Positions 16,203 through 23,879 are shown, counted from the first letter of the stretch. The stretch is DNA of 31,695 nucleotides from an uncultured Prevotella sp. (GCA_934196725.1 CAKPWR010000032.1:1-31695), one strand, 5' to 3'. Numbers and translations are program-made. Notes: a model not told the origin generated them from the letters alone.

Positions 16203-18440
16203 ATGAAGAAACAAAAAGAAGGACAGGACAAACTGCCATCGTTTTTCGAGACGTTGAACACTACAATCAACCGCCCCTTGGAAAGCCTTCAGAAACTGGA
16301 GGAACTCATCACGACTGACGTCTATACCCAGCAGAATACGGAGGGGTATAGAATTGATGCCAAGATAGACAGAAAGCTGGCTATGACAAGAAAGCAGAGA
16401 TCGCATGGCATCTGCCCTTCTATCCAATTCATGCGCACTGGAAAGAAGCTGGAAGACTTCGGATGGGAAACCTTCTGGCTCATGCTGGACTATGACAACC
16501 TCTCACCGGAACAGATGGAACAGGCAATGGAGAAGGTGAAAGGCATCAGGAACACCATGGCGGCTTACCGGACCATCAGCGGGAAGGGAATCAGAATCCT
16601 GTGCCGATACACCCGACCCAAAGGCTGTCCGCTAGCAGCCACCGACCTGCACCATATAGCCATCACCAAGGCGATGAAACTGTATGACGAAGCACTCGGA
16701 CTGAAGGCTGACAGACAGTGCACCAACATGACCCGAATCTGCGGTCTGGCGCACGACGAGAATGCCTACTTCCACTGGGATGCCACGGCAATTGACGTGA
16801 CGCCGGAAGAGACCGAAGACTTCATCCGCAACGAAGAGAAGAAGGAGGAAGAGAGAAGCCAGCCGGCAAGAAAGCGCAAGACTAAAAAAGGAGTCCCTGC
16901 GGCTGAGGAGCCTAAAAACACGGCACCACTCAACTCTGAAGATATCATCAGAAAAGTGGAAGAGATGTCGAAAAAATGGTATGTGCAGTTCGAAACGGGA
17001 CATCGGCATGAATTCGTCATGCAGTTTGCCACCTTCTGCCACAACTATGGGGCAAGGAAGGAGGATGTGGAACAATGGATGACGAAGGAATATGCCTCAC
17101 ACGACGGAACACAGCAGGTGATTGACTGGGTATACAACCATACGGAAAGCCAGGGATGCTGGAGCTGCGAAATGCCTAAAGGAGACACGAAAAAACTCGC
17201 ATCCACCAAAAACGTCATGCAATGGCTGGAGACCAACTACGACTTCCGGCACAACACCATCACCAACAAACTGCAGCTCAGGGGACGCTATGTGGGAAAG
17301 ACCAAGTACTACTGCTGGACCGACGTGGAGGATTCCATCATGAACTCCATCTTTCTCAGAATGGAAAAGGACGGAATCAGAACCTCGACCAAGCGACTCA
17401 ACATCATCGTGAACAGCGAGTTCAGCACCGACTACAACCCGATGGAGGATTATCTCAAGGACCTGCCACCCTGGCATGAGGGCGACCCCGACTATATCGC
17501 GGAACTCGCCCGAAAGGTGACCGTGATGGACTGTCCCGACAACTATCATACGGAAGAGGAATTCGTTGAGATTTTCAAGAAATGGTTTGTAGGAATGATC
17601 GTGGAATGGACCACCAGCCACACCGCCAACCAGGCTATCCTCATCTTCGTGGGCAAGGGCGGCATCTTCAAGACCACCTTCTTCGAACGCCTCCTCCCGC
17701 CATCGCTGCGCGAATACTTCGCCAACGACTCGGCGGGCGACTACAAGTCGAAGGAATTCCTGGAGCTGATAGCATCGAAGGGACTGGTACTGCTGGATGA
17801 GTTCGGAGTGCCGCATGGCAAGAACCTGAATTCGCTGAAGAGCAGTATCACCAAGATGGCGGTAACCTATCGCATCCCCTACCACATGTACAGCTGCCAG
17901 CTGAAGAGGAATGCCTCCTTCTGTGCCACGAGCAACAATGTCCATATCATCCCTGAGGACGAAAGCCGCAGATACATGACATGGCATATCCAGAAGATAG
18001 AGAATCCCTATACCCATCCTTTCAACTATGAGGGCATCTACTCCCAGGCGGTGGCACTTGCCAGGAAGGTGCTCGAAAAGAAGAAGAAGGGACTGACGGA
18101 GGACGACTGGAAATACTGGCTCACCCAGGAGGAGATCAACCGCCAGTCGGTGCGCAACAAACTGTTCCAGGTGAACGACTACGTAGCCGAAAGAATCCTC
18201 AAGTTCTACAAGGTTCCCGATGAGGATACGCCTGTCCAGAACATCTTCCGTCGCCGCACCAGTGATATTCTGGAGCGCATCTGCACCAATCCTATCTTCC
18301 GTGATACGATGTCAAGACGTGACATCAGCCAGACGATGCAGAATCTCGGCTTCCAGAGGAAGCACGAAGAGGACGGCAACAAATGGATTGTTTCGGAAAT
18401 CCTGCCTACCGACAGAGACTTGATGGATAAGGGTAGATAA
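16203..18440 (+). CDS. VirE_N (BT4734-like) / VirE-family primase-helicase
   Basis: 745 residues. The N-terminal part (about 55-190) is a VirE_N/BT4734-like domain, related to archaeo-eukaryotic primase folds (FWLMLDYDNL, ISGKGIRILCRY). A charged linker with a basic KRKTKKG patch follows (about 205-245). The C-terminal half is a VirE-type P-loop ATPase: LIFVGKGGIFKTTFFERLLP (Walker A near residue 485), GLVLLDEFG (Walker B near 530) and FCATSNNVHIIPEDESRRYM (sensor and arginine finger). The usual Gly before the P-loop Lys is Phe here (IFKTT). Such genes occur in Bacteroidota integrated elements with DUF4248 partners, as here. Replication or plasmid/phage-like function is inferred; no integrase is in the window. 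Confidence 0.85.
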   Translation: MKKQKEGQDKLPSFFETLNTTINRPLESLQKLEELITTDVYTQQNTEGYRIDAKIDRKLAMTRKQRSHGICPSIQFMRTGKKLEDFGWETFWLMLDYDNLSPEQMEQAMEKVKGIRNTMAAYRTISGKGIRILCRYTRPKGCPLAATDLHHIAITKAMKLYDEALGLKADRQCTNMTRICGLAHDENAYFHWDATAIDVTPEETEDFIRNEEKKEEERSQPARKRKTKKGVPAAEEPKNTAPLNSEDIIRKVEEMSKKWYVQFETGHRHEFVMQFATFCHNYGARKEDVEQWMTKEYASHDGTQQVIDWVYNHTESQGCWSCEMPKGDTKKLASTKNVMQWLETNYDFRHNTITNKLQLRGRYVGKTKYYCWTDVEDSIMNSIFLRMEKDGIRTSTKRLNIIVNSEFSTDYNPMEDYLKDLPPWHEGDPDYIAELARKVTVMDCPDNYHTEEEFVEIFKKWFVGMIVEWTTSHTANQAILIFVGKGGIFKTTFFERLLPPSLREYFANDSAGDYKSKEFLELIASKGLVLLDEFGVPHGKNLNSLKSSITKMAVTYRIPYHMYSCQLKRNASFCATSNNVHIIPEDESRRYMTWHIQKIENPYTHPFNYEGIYSQAVALARKVLEKKKKGLTEDDWKYWLTQEEINRQSVRNKLFQVNDYVAERILKFYKVPDEDTPVQNIFRRRTSDILERICTNPIFRDTMSRRDISQTMQNLGFQRKHEEDGNKWIVSEILPTDRDLMDKGR

Positions 18441-18464
18441 GCCGCATATCCTACTGAGATAATA

Positions 18465-18548
18465 ATTTATCTCTCAGAGATATTTTTTTATTTCTCAGAG
18501 AGATTTTATTATTTCTCAGAGAGATTTTCCTATCTTTCAGAGAGATTT
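18465..18548. repeat. 21-bp-phased array of CTCAGAGA motifs (4 units)
   Basis: Motifs (CTCAGAGAGATTTTATTATTT-like) start at 18473, 18494, 18515 and 18536, exactly 21 bp apart. Each core is palindromic (TCTCAGAGA). The array lies in the 159-bp gap between the helicase and DUF4248 genes. It may be an iteron-like or regulatory array. Confidence 0.88.
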
Positions 18549-18599
18549 TAAAATTTCCCGGAGTTTTTTAATGAAACCTATTAAATGATTGAATAGCTT

Positions 18600-18812
18600 A
18601 TGATAGAAGTCAGAAATTACGACAAGGCAGAGCTGGCGATGCTCTACTTTCCCAAGGCAACGGAGAAGGCTGCCCTTGCCCGCCTAGCCCGTTGGATCAA
18701 GCGCTGCCCCGCCCTCTTTGCTGCCATTTATGGTCCCGGCCACTGCAAGCGCCTCCACTACTTCACCCGCCACCAGGTAGAACTCATCTTCGAATACCTG
18801 GACGAGCCGTAG
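18600..18812 (+). CDS. DUF4248-family small protein
   Basis: 70 residues: MIEVRNYDKAELAMLYFPKA, a helical centre (LARLARWIKRCPALFAAIYG), and HYFTRHQVELIFEYLDEP at the end. This matches the DUF4248 family, small HTH-like proteins typically encoded beside VirE_N genes in Bacteroidota. Function is unknown; a DNA-binding accessory role is a guess from the basic helical centre and the gene neighbourhood. Separated from the helicase gene by the 21-bp-phased array. Confidence 0.8.
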   Translation: MIEVRNYDKAELAMLYFPKATEKAALARLARWIKRCPALFAAIYGPGHCKRLHYFTRHQVELIFEYLDEP

Positions 18813-18828
18813 AAGCCGCCCTCCCACG

Positions 18829-18961
18829 GATTGTTATTTTTTAAAGTCCCACAGATTGATTTTTTTAAAAGTCCCACAGATTTCACAGATTCACACAGAT
18901 TTTATTTTCCCATTATCATCTGAATGTTCTGTGTGAATCTGTGTGGAATCTGTGGGACTTA
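18829..18961. repeat. CCCACAGATT-type dispersed inverted repeat, copy 2
   Basis: Arms 18870-18899 and 18928-18960 around a loop closely similar to that of copy 1. Both copies start with CCCACGGATT and a T-run. The two copies bracket the lytTR-helicase-DUF4248 block. Confidence 0.88.
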
Positions 18962-19010
18962 AGACACCAAGACCAGACAAGCCTAAAATCTGTAGGAATC
19001 CAAAATTTTT

Positions 19011-19176
19011 CCCCCGAAATCTCTTGCAGATATGAAAATAAAGTCGTAACTTTGCGCAAAAGTTGATTATTAAAGACAGATTAGGAATTATGGTAGAGAC
19101 AAACGATAGAAGATTGCCTGTTGGTATCCAGTCTTTTGAGGAAATCAGAGAGCAAGGATATTTGTATGTTGACAAT
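19011..19176 (+). pseudogene. 5' stump of an AAA-ATPase/DUF1703 gene with its promoter
   Basis: The promoter cassette (TAACTTTG at 19047-19054), leader and first ~28 codons (MVETNDRRLPVGIQSFEEIR, then EQGYLYVD) are almost identical to the start of the gene at 26859. Homology stops abruptly near 19176, where unrelated DNA leading to the HTH operon begins. A promoter that now points into the toxin-antitoxin-like operon has therefore been left behind. Confidence 0.88.
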
Positions 19177-19232
19177 CTTTTTGAAACTTGTTGGCAAAAT
19201 ATGAAATATCTTCTTTAAGTTCTTTTTTATAC

Positions 19233-19281
19233 AACTTTAAGTTAAAAAAGTTGCTCGTTTGGGAAACTTTGGCTATTTTTG
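19233..19281 (+). promoter_or_regulatory. Promoter and possible operator of the HTH operon
   Basis: The -7 box TATTTTTG (19274-19281) has GTTG (19250-19253) 20 bp upstream as a partial -33 box. CTTTAAGTT occurs twice upstream and AACTTtAAGTT (19233-19243) is a near-palindrome, suitable for an XRE-type autorepressor. Confidence 0.55.
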
Positions 19282-19298
19282 CCCCAAAAAGAACAGAT

Positions 19299-19778
19299 AT
19301 GAAAAAGAAATTCGATAATACAGATAATATCCTGGGAGGCATAGTGAAAAAAGTTCGTCAGGAAAAAGGGCTATCGCAAGAGGCTCTTGGAAAATATGTG
19401 GGATTGGGCAAAAGCAGTATCAGTAAGATTGAGAGTGGAAAGACCAATATCTCTATAGATGATGCTTCTGTCCTCCTGGAAGCTATGGGCGAGAAACTTA
19501 GTGTGTATATAGACAGCCAGTATCCGTCTGCTGAGACTATGATGAAGGCAACTATCTTTGTCACAGTTGCAGCTTGCTGGTTTGCTGAGGACAAGAAAAT
19601 TACCAAACAGAAAGCATTCAACTTCCTCCAAAAGAATCAAGGTATCAGATTTTTGGAGGAGAACTGGGAAATAGAGCAGACCCTGCCAAGGGAGCAAATC
19701 ATAGAGGATTTGACTCGTGTCTGCAATAACCATATCGCAAAAGCCAAGAAAAAGGAAAGGAGGGTAATGGTATCATGA
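19299..19778 (+). CDS. XRE-type HTH regulator fused to a DUF3791-like domain (putative antitoxin)
   Basis: 159 residues from ATG 19299. The N-terminal Cro/C1-type HTH (about residues 10-68) reads VKKVRQEKGLSQEALGKYVG, then KSSISKIESGKTNIS. The C-terminal part (about 85-150; FVTVAACWFAEDKKITKQKA, FNFLQKNQGIRFLEENWEIE, IIEDLTRVCNNH) has the pattern of DUF3791. The stop codon overlaps the DUF3990 start (ATGA), so translation is coupled. In toxin-antitoxin loci the HTH partner represses the operon and neutralises the toxin; that role is inferred. An earlier in-frame ATG (19188) would place the -7 box inside the coding region, so it is rejected. Confidence 0.82.
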   Translation: MKKKFDNTDNILGGIVKKVRQEKGLSQEALGKYVGLGKSSISKIESGKTNISIDDASVLLEAMGEKLSVYIDSQYPSAETMMKATIFVTVAACWFAEDKKITKQKAFNFLQKNQGIRFLEENWEIEQTLPREQIIEDLTRVCNNHIAKAKKKERRVMVS

Positions 19779-20266
19779 GGTTGCTGCATGGAAGCTATAC
19801 AGAGATTCTTACTCCTGATCTCTCCAAATGTAAAGGGAAAAACGATTTTGGCAAAGGGTTCTATCTCACTCCCAATTGGAAAAGAGCTTGGCAAATGGGC
19901 AAACGCAGCACTTTTCTTCATGGAGGAAAAATTACAGTCAATGCGTTCCTGTTTTATCCTAATATAGGTGAGAAAAAAGGACTTCAGATTAAAATCTTTG
20001 AAGGATTCACAACAGAATGGGCAAAGTTCATCCTCCAGAACAGGGAAGAAAGCGGATTCAAGCATGACTACGATATTGTTATTGGACCCGTAGCAGATGC
20101 CTTCATTGATCAAGAAATAAAAAACTATATTCGCCAATGTGGGGAAGCTTATCTTGATGAAAGCAACTTGAGTATTCTGGTTTCCAGAATATCCCAATTT
20201 GGACTTAGCTATATACAATATTGCTTTTGTACACAAAAGGCTATTAATGAACTTATTAAAGATTGA
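19775..20266 (+). CDS. DUF3990 protein, putative ADP-ribosyltransferase-fold toxin
   Basis: 163 residues. LLHGSYTEILTPDLSKCKGK, NDFGKGFYLTPNWKRAWQMG and HDYDIVIGPVADA define DUF3990. The His of LHGS and Tyr of GFYLT sit where ADP-ribosyltransferases of the H-Y-[E/D/Q] class bind NAD; the third catalytic residue is not certain (an acidic residue in the HDYDIVIGPVADA region or later is possible). Computational studies place DUF3990 near this fold. It overlaps the HTH-DUF3791 gene by 4 bp and is followed at 5 bp by a third small gene. Toxin activity and target are inference. Confidence 0.8.
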   Translation: MRLLHGSYTEILTPDLSKCKGKNDFGKGFYLTPNWKRAWQMGKRSTFLHGGKITVNAFLFYPNIGEKKGLQIKIFEGFTTEWAKFILQNREESGFKHDYDIVIGPVADAFIDQEIKNYIRQCGEAYLDESNLSILVSRISQFGLSYIQYCFCTQKAINELIKD

Positions 20267-20270
20267 GAAT

Positions 20271-20474
20271 ATGGGAAATAAGTATAATTATGAATACGTA
20301 TTAGGTGAAATTGCTTGTTATATAGCAAAAGAATGTAACCTTACTCCTAGCGAAGCAATTGGTGTGGTAATGAACGATGATTGCACAGATGCAGTCATTG
20401 AAGAAATTCAAAAATCAGACAAGATAGATATAGAAGCTTTGGCCTCTCGTTACTTGACGGAGGAACTTTGCTAG
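20271..20474 (+). CDS. Small helical third protein of the DUF3990 operon
   Basis: 67 residues from ATG 20271: MGNKYNYEYVLGEIACYIAK, ECNLTPSEAIGVVMNDDCTD, ending SRYLTEELC. Helical and acidic, resembling the DUF3791-type partners found beside DUF3990 genes. Starts 5 bp after the DUF3990 stop. Could be an antitoxin or accessory; a longer start at 20199 would overlap DUF3990 and lacks a reason to be used. Confidence 0.7.
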   Translation: MGNKYNYEYVLGEIACYIAKECNLTPSEAIGVVMNDDCTDAVIEEIQKSDKIDIEALASRYLTEELC

Positions 20475-20554
20475 CAGACTGCCGTTTGTGGATTTTTGGC
20501 ATGTTATGACCTATTGGATGGGGCATCATAAGTTTGGATATTTTCTTCTATAAG

Positions 20555-20588
20555 GAGTTTTATGTCCTGTTTCAGGATATAAAACTTC
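20555..20588. terminator. Hairpin after the DUF3990 operon
   Basis: AGTTTTATgTCCTG, loop TTT, CAGGAtATAAAACTT: strong stem, poor T-run. Possible operon end. Nothing else is recognisable between 20475 and 20670. Confidence 0.5.
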
Positions 20589-20677
20589 ATTTGTCTTAAT
20601 CCATGAACTTAAACATGTGCTGACGTTTTGGTGATTTGTTTTTTGGACTTCTAAAATCTCAATATTTCCTAGAAAAG

Positions 20678-20715
20678 AGCCTTGACAGAACGAGATGTTC
20701 GGTCAAGGCTTTCTT
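20678..20715. terminator. Intrinsic terminator between convergent operons
   Basis: AGCCTTGACaGAAC, loop, GTTCgGTCAAGGCT, then TTCTT. Lies between the DUF3990 operon and the converging lipoprotein gene. Confidence 0.82.
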
Positions 20716-20778
20716 AGTTTCTGCCCTTATGGCATGTTCTTGGAATCATTAATGAAACTTCTGCTATATTTTAATAGC

Positions 20779-22689
20779 TTAATCTTCCTCTTTAATTGGT
20801 AAGTTTTTCCATTTGGAATCATAAGACTTATACTTGTTGGAACTTCCTTTTGGAACATAAATGGTTGCATTCTTAAGCTCAACATCATCAGGATTAAAAT
20901 AACATCTTTCCGGAGGTGTGGTAGCTTTCATATGAATTTCTTTTATAGATCCTCCTGTTTCTGTAAATATGTCACTAGACATACTAAGTTCGTTTGATGG
21001 GAATGTTATCGAGCGTAAGTTTTTACATCTAGCAAAGACATATTGGCCTAAATGAGCTACTCCTTCTGGTATAACAATTTCTGTGCATTTACTATCTGCA
21101 AAACTTCTTGTATCAAAACTCCAAATATATTTATCTTTCGGAAATCCATTAAATTCTTTGTTTGCAGGCCATGCACGTAATTGGTTATAGTCATCGTCAT
21201 AAAGAACGCCATCGGTGGAGCTGTAGTTTTTGTTTCCTTCTTCTACTTTTATTGAAGTCAATTCATGACATTTTTCAAAAGTAGCAGCACATACAAATTC
21301 TACACCTTTAGGAATTGTAATTGAATTAATGTCACAATCAAATGACAAACCATAAATTTTCTTCAGACCTGTTCCTAATTTTATATGCTTGATAGATTTA
21401 GCTTCCCATAGGGCATAGTATGGTATTTCTGTGACACTATTTGGAAGATATAGAGTGTGAAGATTTTTTAATTGAGAATCTTTGATAAAATAGGCAGGGA
21501 AAACATCTTTCTTAGTTGTCTGTGCTTCTATTTTTCCTCCCCAATACTTTTCTGTACCTCCACTATAGTAATTACCTGATCCTGTTATAATGTTCGCATC
21601 ACTCATATCAAGTATTTCTAAGACAGGAAGTGAACGAAGCGTCGCAATATCGCTCGGATTAAGCGGTCCGGATACCTTTAGACTCTTGATTTCGTATTTC
21701 AGATAAGGTGGTATTACATCATCCAATCTCAAAGAGCTGGTTGTGGTAACATTATAAATGTTGTTAGAGTCAACAAATCCATGATTGATGAGCCACTGGT
21801 AGGTGGTTCCGTCAACATTGCATACAGTAGGCTTTCCTGTAAGTTTGTAAAGTTTGCTCTTAACGAATTTTGTAGAAGGTAAAGTATAGGTGCAAGATGT
21901 TCCGTCAGAAGCTTTTAAGATAACTTCCAGTGGATAGCCTGAAAGGTCTACAGGAGGCATCATCATATAGAACGTAGCATTACTCTCTCCTTCCAATTTG
22001 CAGTTATTCAATGTTAGAGTGAGGGATGATGCTTTTGTATTAGAGTCTTCGATAAAAACTGGTGAATTTGCAGTCAAGTCGTAAGTGCCTGATGTAGGGA
22101 TAATTTTAGAACCGCAGGAAAGTGTCAGAGAAGCATAAGTTGTTGTAGCTGGAATTGGTAGATTAATAACCAAAAAAGCTCCCACATGATGAAAAGCGAA
22201 ATTAACACTATTTCCCCCATCTGAAGTTGCCCAGTCGGAATAAGTATAATCAAAAGCGCCAACATTGCACTCTTTGCCATTCTGGTATTGTCCAAGATAT
22301 GACACAGGAATTTTTGTCTTCGTTTCAGAAGAGGCATAGTTATCTCTGTTGAACGGATAGTATGCATTGTAACTTTTTCCATCTTTCAAAGCCCAATAGC
22401 CTCCGTCAAACGAAGCTTTTGATTGTCCAATCTGTGAAGCAGGAATAACAAAAGGCTCTTGGTCACCTTCGTATGGGAATATGCCAATAGCATCGCCTTC
22501 TGCCCATGTGATCTTGTAATTGTTTGTCGGATCACAGTTTGTTCTTGTCTGAGTTGCATCTGTGAAATCATCCACATAGAATAAAACTTGATTGCGATTA
22601 CCTTCTTCTGCAAAGAACCCATTTTGGTCAGAACAAGATGAAAGAATCGCAATAAGGATGCATGAAAATAAAAAACTTGTAATTCTCAT
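20779..22689 (-). CDS. Fimbrillin-like lipoprotein with C-terminal BspA-type LRR_5 repeats
   Basis: 636 residues, cell-surface or outer-membrane lipoprotein. The signal MRITSFLFSCILIAILSS ends at Cys19. Residues about 30-285 look like a fimbrillin-family domain (TRTNCDPTNNYKITWAEGDA, IGIFPYEGD, YNAYYPF, FAFHHVGAFLVINLP). From about 400 to 600 come BspA/LRR_5 repeats (LHTLYLPNSVTEIPYYALWE, IVIPEGVAHLGQYVFARCKN), closing with ATIYVPKGSSNKYKS. Fimbrillins form surface fibres; BspA repeats bind host matrix proteins in oral Bacteroidota. Adhesion is inferred. The gene is 16 bp downstream of a 52-aa small-protein gene on the same strand. Confidence 0.85.
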   Translation of the reverse strand: MRITSFLFSCILIAILSSCSDQNGFFAEEGNRNQVLFYVDDFTDATQTRTNCDPTNNYKITWAEGDAIGIFPYEGDQEPFVIPASQIGQSKASFDGGYWALKDGKSYNAYYPFNRDNYASSETKTKIPVSYLGQYQNGKECNVGAFDYTYSDWATSDGGNSVNFAFHHVGAFLVINLPIPATTTYASLTLSCGSKIIPTSGTYDLTANSPVFIEDSNTKASSLTLTLNNCKLEGESNATFYMMMPPVDLSGYPLEVILKASDGTSCTYTLPSTKFVKSKLYKLTGKPTVCNVDGTTYQWLINHGFVDSNNIYNVTTTSSLRLDDVIPPYLKYEIKSLKVSGPLNPSDIATLRSLPVLEILDMSDANIITGSGNYYSGGTEKYWGGKIEAQTTKKDVFPAYFIKDSQLKNLHTLYLPNSVTEIPYYALWEAKSIKHIKLGTGLKKIYGLSFDCDINSITIPKGVEFVCAATFEKCHELTSIKVEEGNKNYSSTDGVLYDDDYNQLRAWPANKEFNGFPKDKYIWSFDTRSFADSKCTEIVIPEGVAHLGQYVFARCKNLRSITFPSNELSMSSDIFTETGGSIKEIHMKATTPPERCYFNPDDVELKNATIYVPKGSSNKYKSYDSKWKNLPIKEED

Positions 22690-22705
22690 ATAGGCATTTT
22701 TTAGT

Positions 22706-22864
22706 TTAATCTTCTTCCCAAAGGCTATAGTTCTTGAAAGAGTTACGTGCCGGAGCTTCCTCCCAAGGATCTGTTTCTCCAGTAGGATTGCTTACAGCAA
22801 GTAAACTTGTGTTCTCTACTTCAAAAATTTTCAACTCAGGTTTTTGGTATACCTTATTTCCCAT
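22706..22864 (-). CDS. Small Tyr-x-Lys-Pro protein (52 aa) leading the fimbrillin-like operon
   Basis: From ATG 22864 to TAA 22706: MGNKVYQKPELKIFEVENTS, then LLAVSNPTGETDPWEE, ending YSLWEED. It resembles the 55-aa protein at 28816 and a fragment at 23725: a Y-x-K-P near the start, alternating acidic strand, LL/LA-x-S/G-S, then an acidic tail with W or P. No signal peptide. Function unknown. It is 16 bp upstream of the lipoprotein gene and behind a structured 5' leader. Confidence 0.72.
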   Translation of the reverse strand: MGNKVYQKPELKIFEVENTSLLAVSNPTGETDPWEEAPARNSFKNYSLWEED

Positions 22865-22932
22865 ATAGTTATGTTTTCTCTGGCTACCTTAGAGAGAAGT
22901 GTCCGTTCACTTCATTATGTTATTAATTAAAA

Positions 22933-23023
22933 GACGTGGAGCCTATTCTGTCACTCGTTCCACGAATTGAGGCTCTCGCATTGCCCGACAAGTCGAAACG
23001 AGCAACATCGAAAGCCCCACGTC
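22933..23023 (-). ncRNA. Structured 5' leader RNA of the fimbrillin-like operon
   Basis: The outer arms GACGTGGGGCU and GGCUCCACGUC pair over 11 bp; inside, GCTCGTT pairs with AACGAGT, with two smaller hairpins in the centre. The fold begins at the predicted transcript start (after 23028) and its 3' arm is followed by TTTT, so it could be a leader that terminates early, a riboswitch-like element or a stable RNA. No known family recognised. Confidence 0.45.
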
Positions 23024-23027
23024 AGTG

Positions 23028-23057
23028 CAAATATATAAAAGCACTATTGACAACAAA
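23028..23057 (-). promoter_or_regulatory. Promoter of the small-protein/fimbrillin-like operon
   Basis: Minus strand: TTTG (23054-23057), 18 bp, TATATTTG (23028-23035), followed by CACTGACG. The same TATATTTGCAC string occurs before the other surface operon at 31590-31600. Confidence 0.65.
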
Positions 23058-23129
23058 CGTAATTATACGAATGAAGCCAATGAGGGCTGTATATAATACA
23101 CCTCATGAGGCGTTCTTTGTTGCTTTGTT

Positions 23130-23261
23130 CTTGACTTGTCGATGAATTTGCGAGATTCCAATTCGTCAAAACCAAAGCGTACAAAAACGCCTTTGTTATG
23201 TATGTTTAACCCAGTTTAGTCCTTTTAGGACTTCGGCATGGGTAAAAACAATGCAAAGATA
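23130..23261 (-). ncRNA. Possible second structured transcript
   Basis: A TATCTTTG box (23254-23261, minus strand) without a clear -33 box is followed by two hairpins: ACCCA..AGTCCT/AGGACT..TGGGT (23209-23243) and AAAGGCGT/ACGCTTT (23174-23194). No open frame with a start codon lies here. Weak evidence. The stretch 23262-23465 shows only AT-rich DNA. Confidence 0.25.
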
Positions 23262-23465
23262 ATAATTTTATTTTAAAAAAATACTTTTTGGCTACTTTAA
23301 TACATTTTTCATTTTCGTTTTTAACATCTTTAAAGAATAAAGTGTATGGAAAATGTATTTTGTGGCTTTTGTCATTAGGTAATCAATCGTTAATAATGTG
23401 CCCCAATAAAAGAAAAACTTATATTCAAAATGGAAATAAGCTATTCTTGTGCTCTGTACAGATAC

Positions 23466-23508
23466 AAAAAAGTCTCTTGCTCATATAATTTGAGTAAGAG
23501 ACTTTTTG
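23466..23508. terminator. Strong bidirectional terminator
   Basis: AAAAAGTCTCTTgCTCA pairs with TGAGtAAGAGACTTTTT; A-run and T-run on the two sides. Confidence 0.88.
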
Positions 23509-23599
23509 ATTATAACGTTGCCAAATCAAATATTAGAAACTTCAGTTCCCCGAACCACCGCAGAGATCATGGGTATGAAAAGGAAGATGGCAGTGGCAT

Positions 23600-23740
23600 G
23601 AGACGGTACTCGAAGTGAAGAAGGCTACATCTGGAGAGTTTGAGGCTAACACCCCATACTTGTTGAGAACAAACGATAGCGGAAGCAAGACTATCACTAT
23701 CAATAATGCCAAGTTGCATAAGGCAGAATCGAAGACATAC
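23600..23740 (+). pseudogene. Fragment of a surface-protein C-terminal domain
   Basis: Open reading without a proper start: ETVLEVKKATSGEFEANTPY, then LLRTNDSGSKTITINNAKLH. The pattern (ATSGEFEANTPYLL followed by a lysine/threonine-rich strand) matches the domain near residues 600-660 of the 793-aa protein, where 'SIAAGTPVIIKMKDGATKLN' occurs. Only about 45 codons remain. It is followed at once by a small-protein fragment, as in the 793-aa operon. Confidence 0.6.
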
Positions 23741-23868
23741 ATCAGAAACCATCAATCGCTATTGTTGAGTTGGAAAATTCCAGCGTTCTATTACAGGGGT
23801 CTGGGGAGCAGCCGCCCAAAAACTATGAGCAGATTCGATTCACTGATGAAGAATGTGATCCTGCATAG
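23725..23868 (+). pseudogene. Fragment of a small Tyr-x-Lys-Pro-type protein
   Basis: In another frame: HQKPSIAIVELENSSVLLQG, then SGEQPPKNYEQIRFTDEECD and PA-stop at 23868. Same layout as the 52-aa and 55-aa proteins, but there is no initiation codon (in-frame TAA at 23719). Directly followed by a strong terminator. Confidence 0.6.
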
Positions 23869-23879
23869 TATTGTTCCAA

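Noticed and set aside
22933..23057. Invertible promoter flanked by inverted repeats, as seen for Bacteroides surface genes
   Set aside because: The promoter lies outside the inverted arms and the arms are only about 11 bp with nested stems, so an RNA fold explains them better. No invertase gene is in the window.
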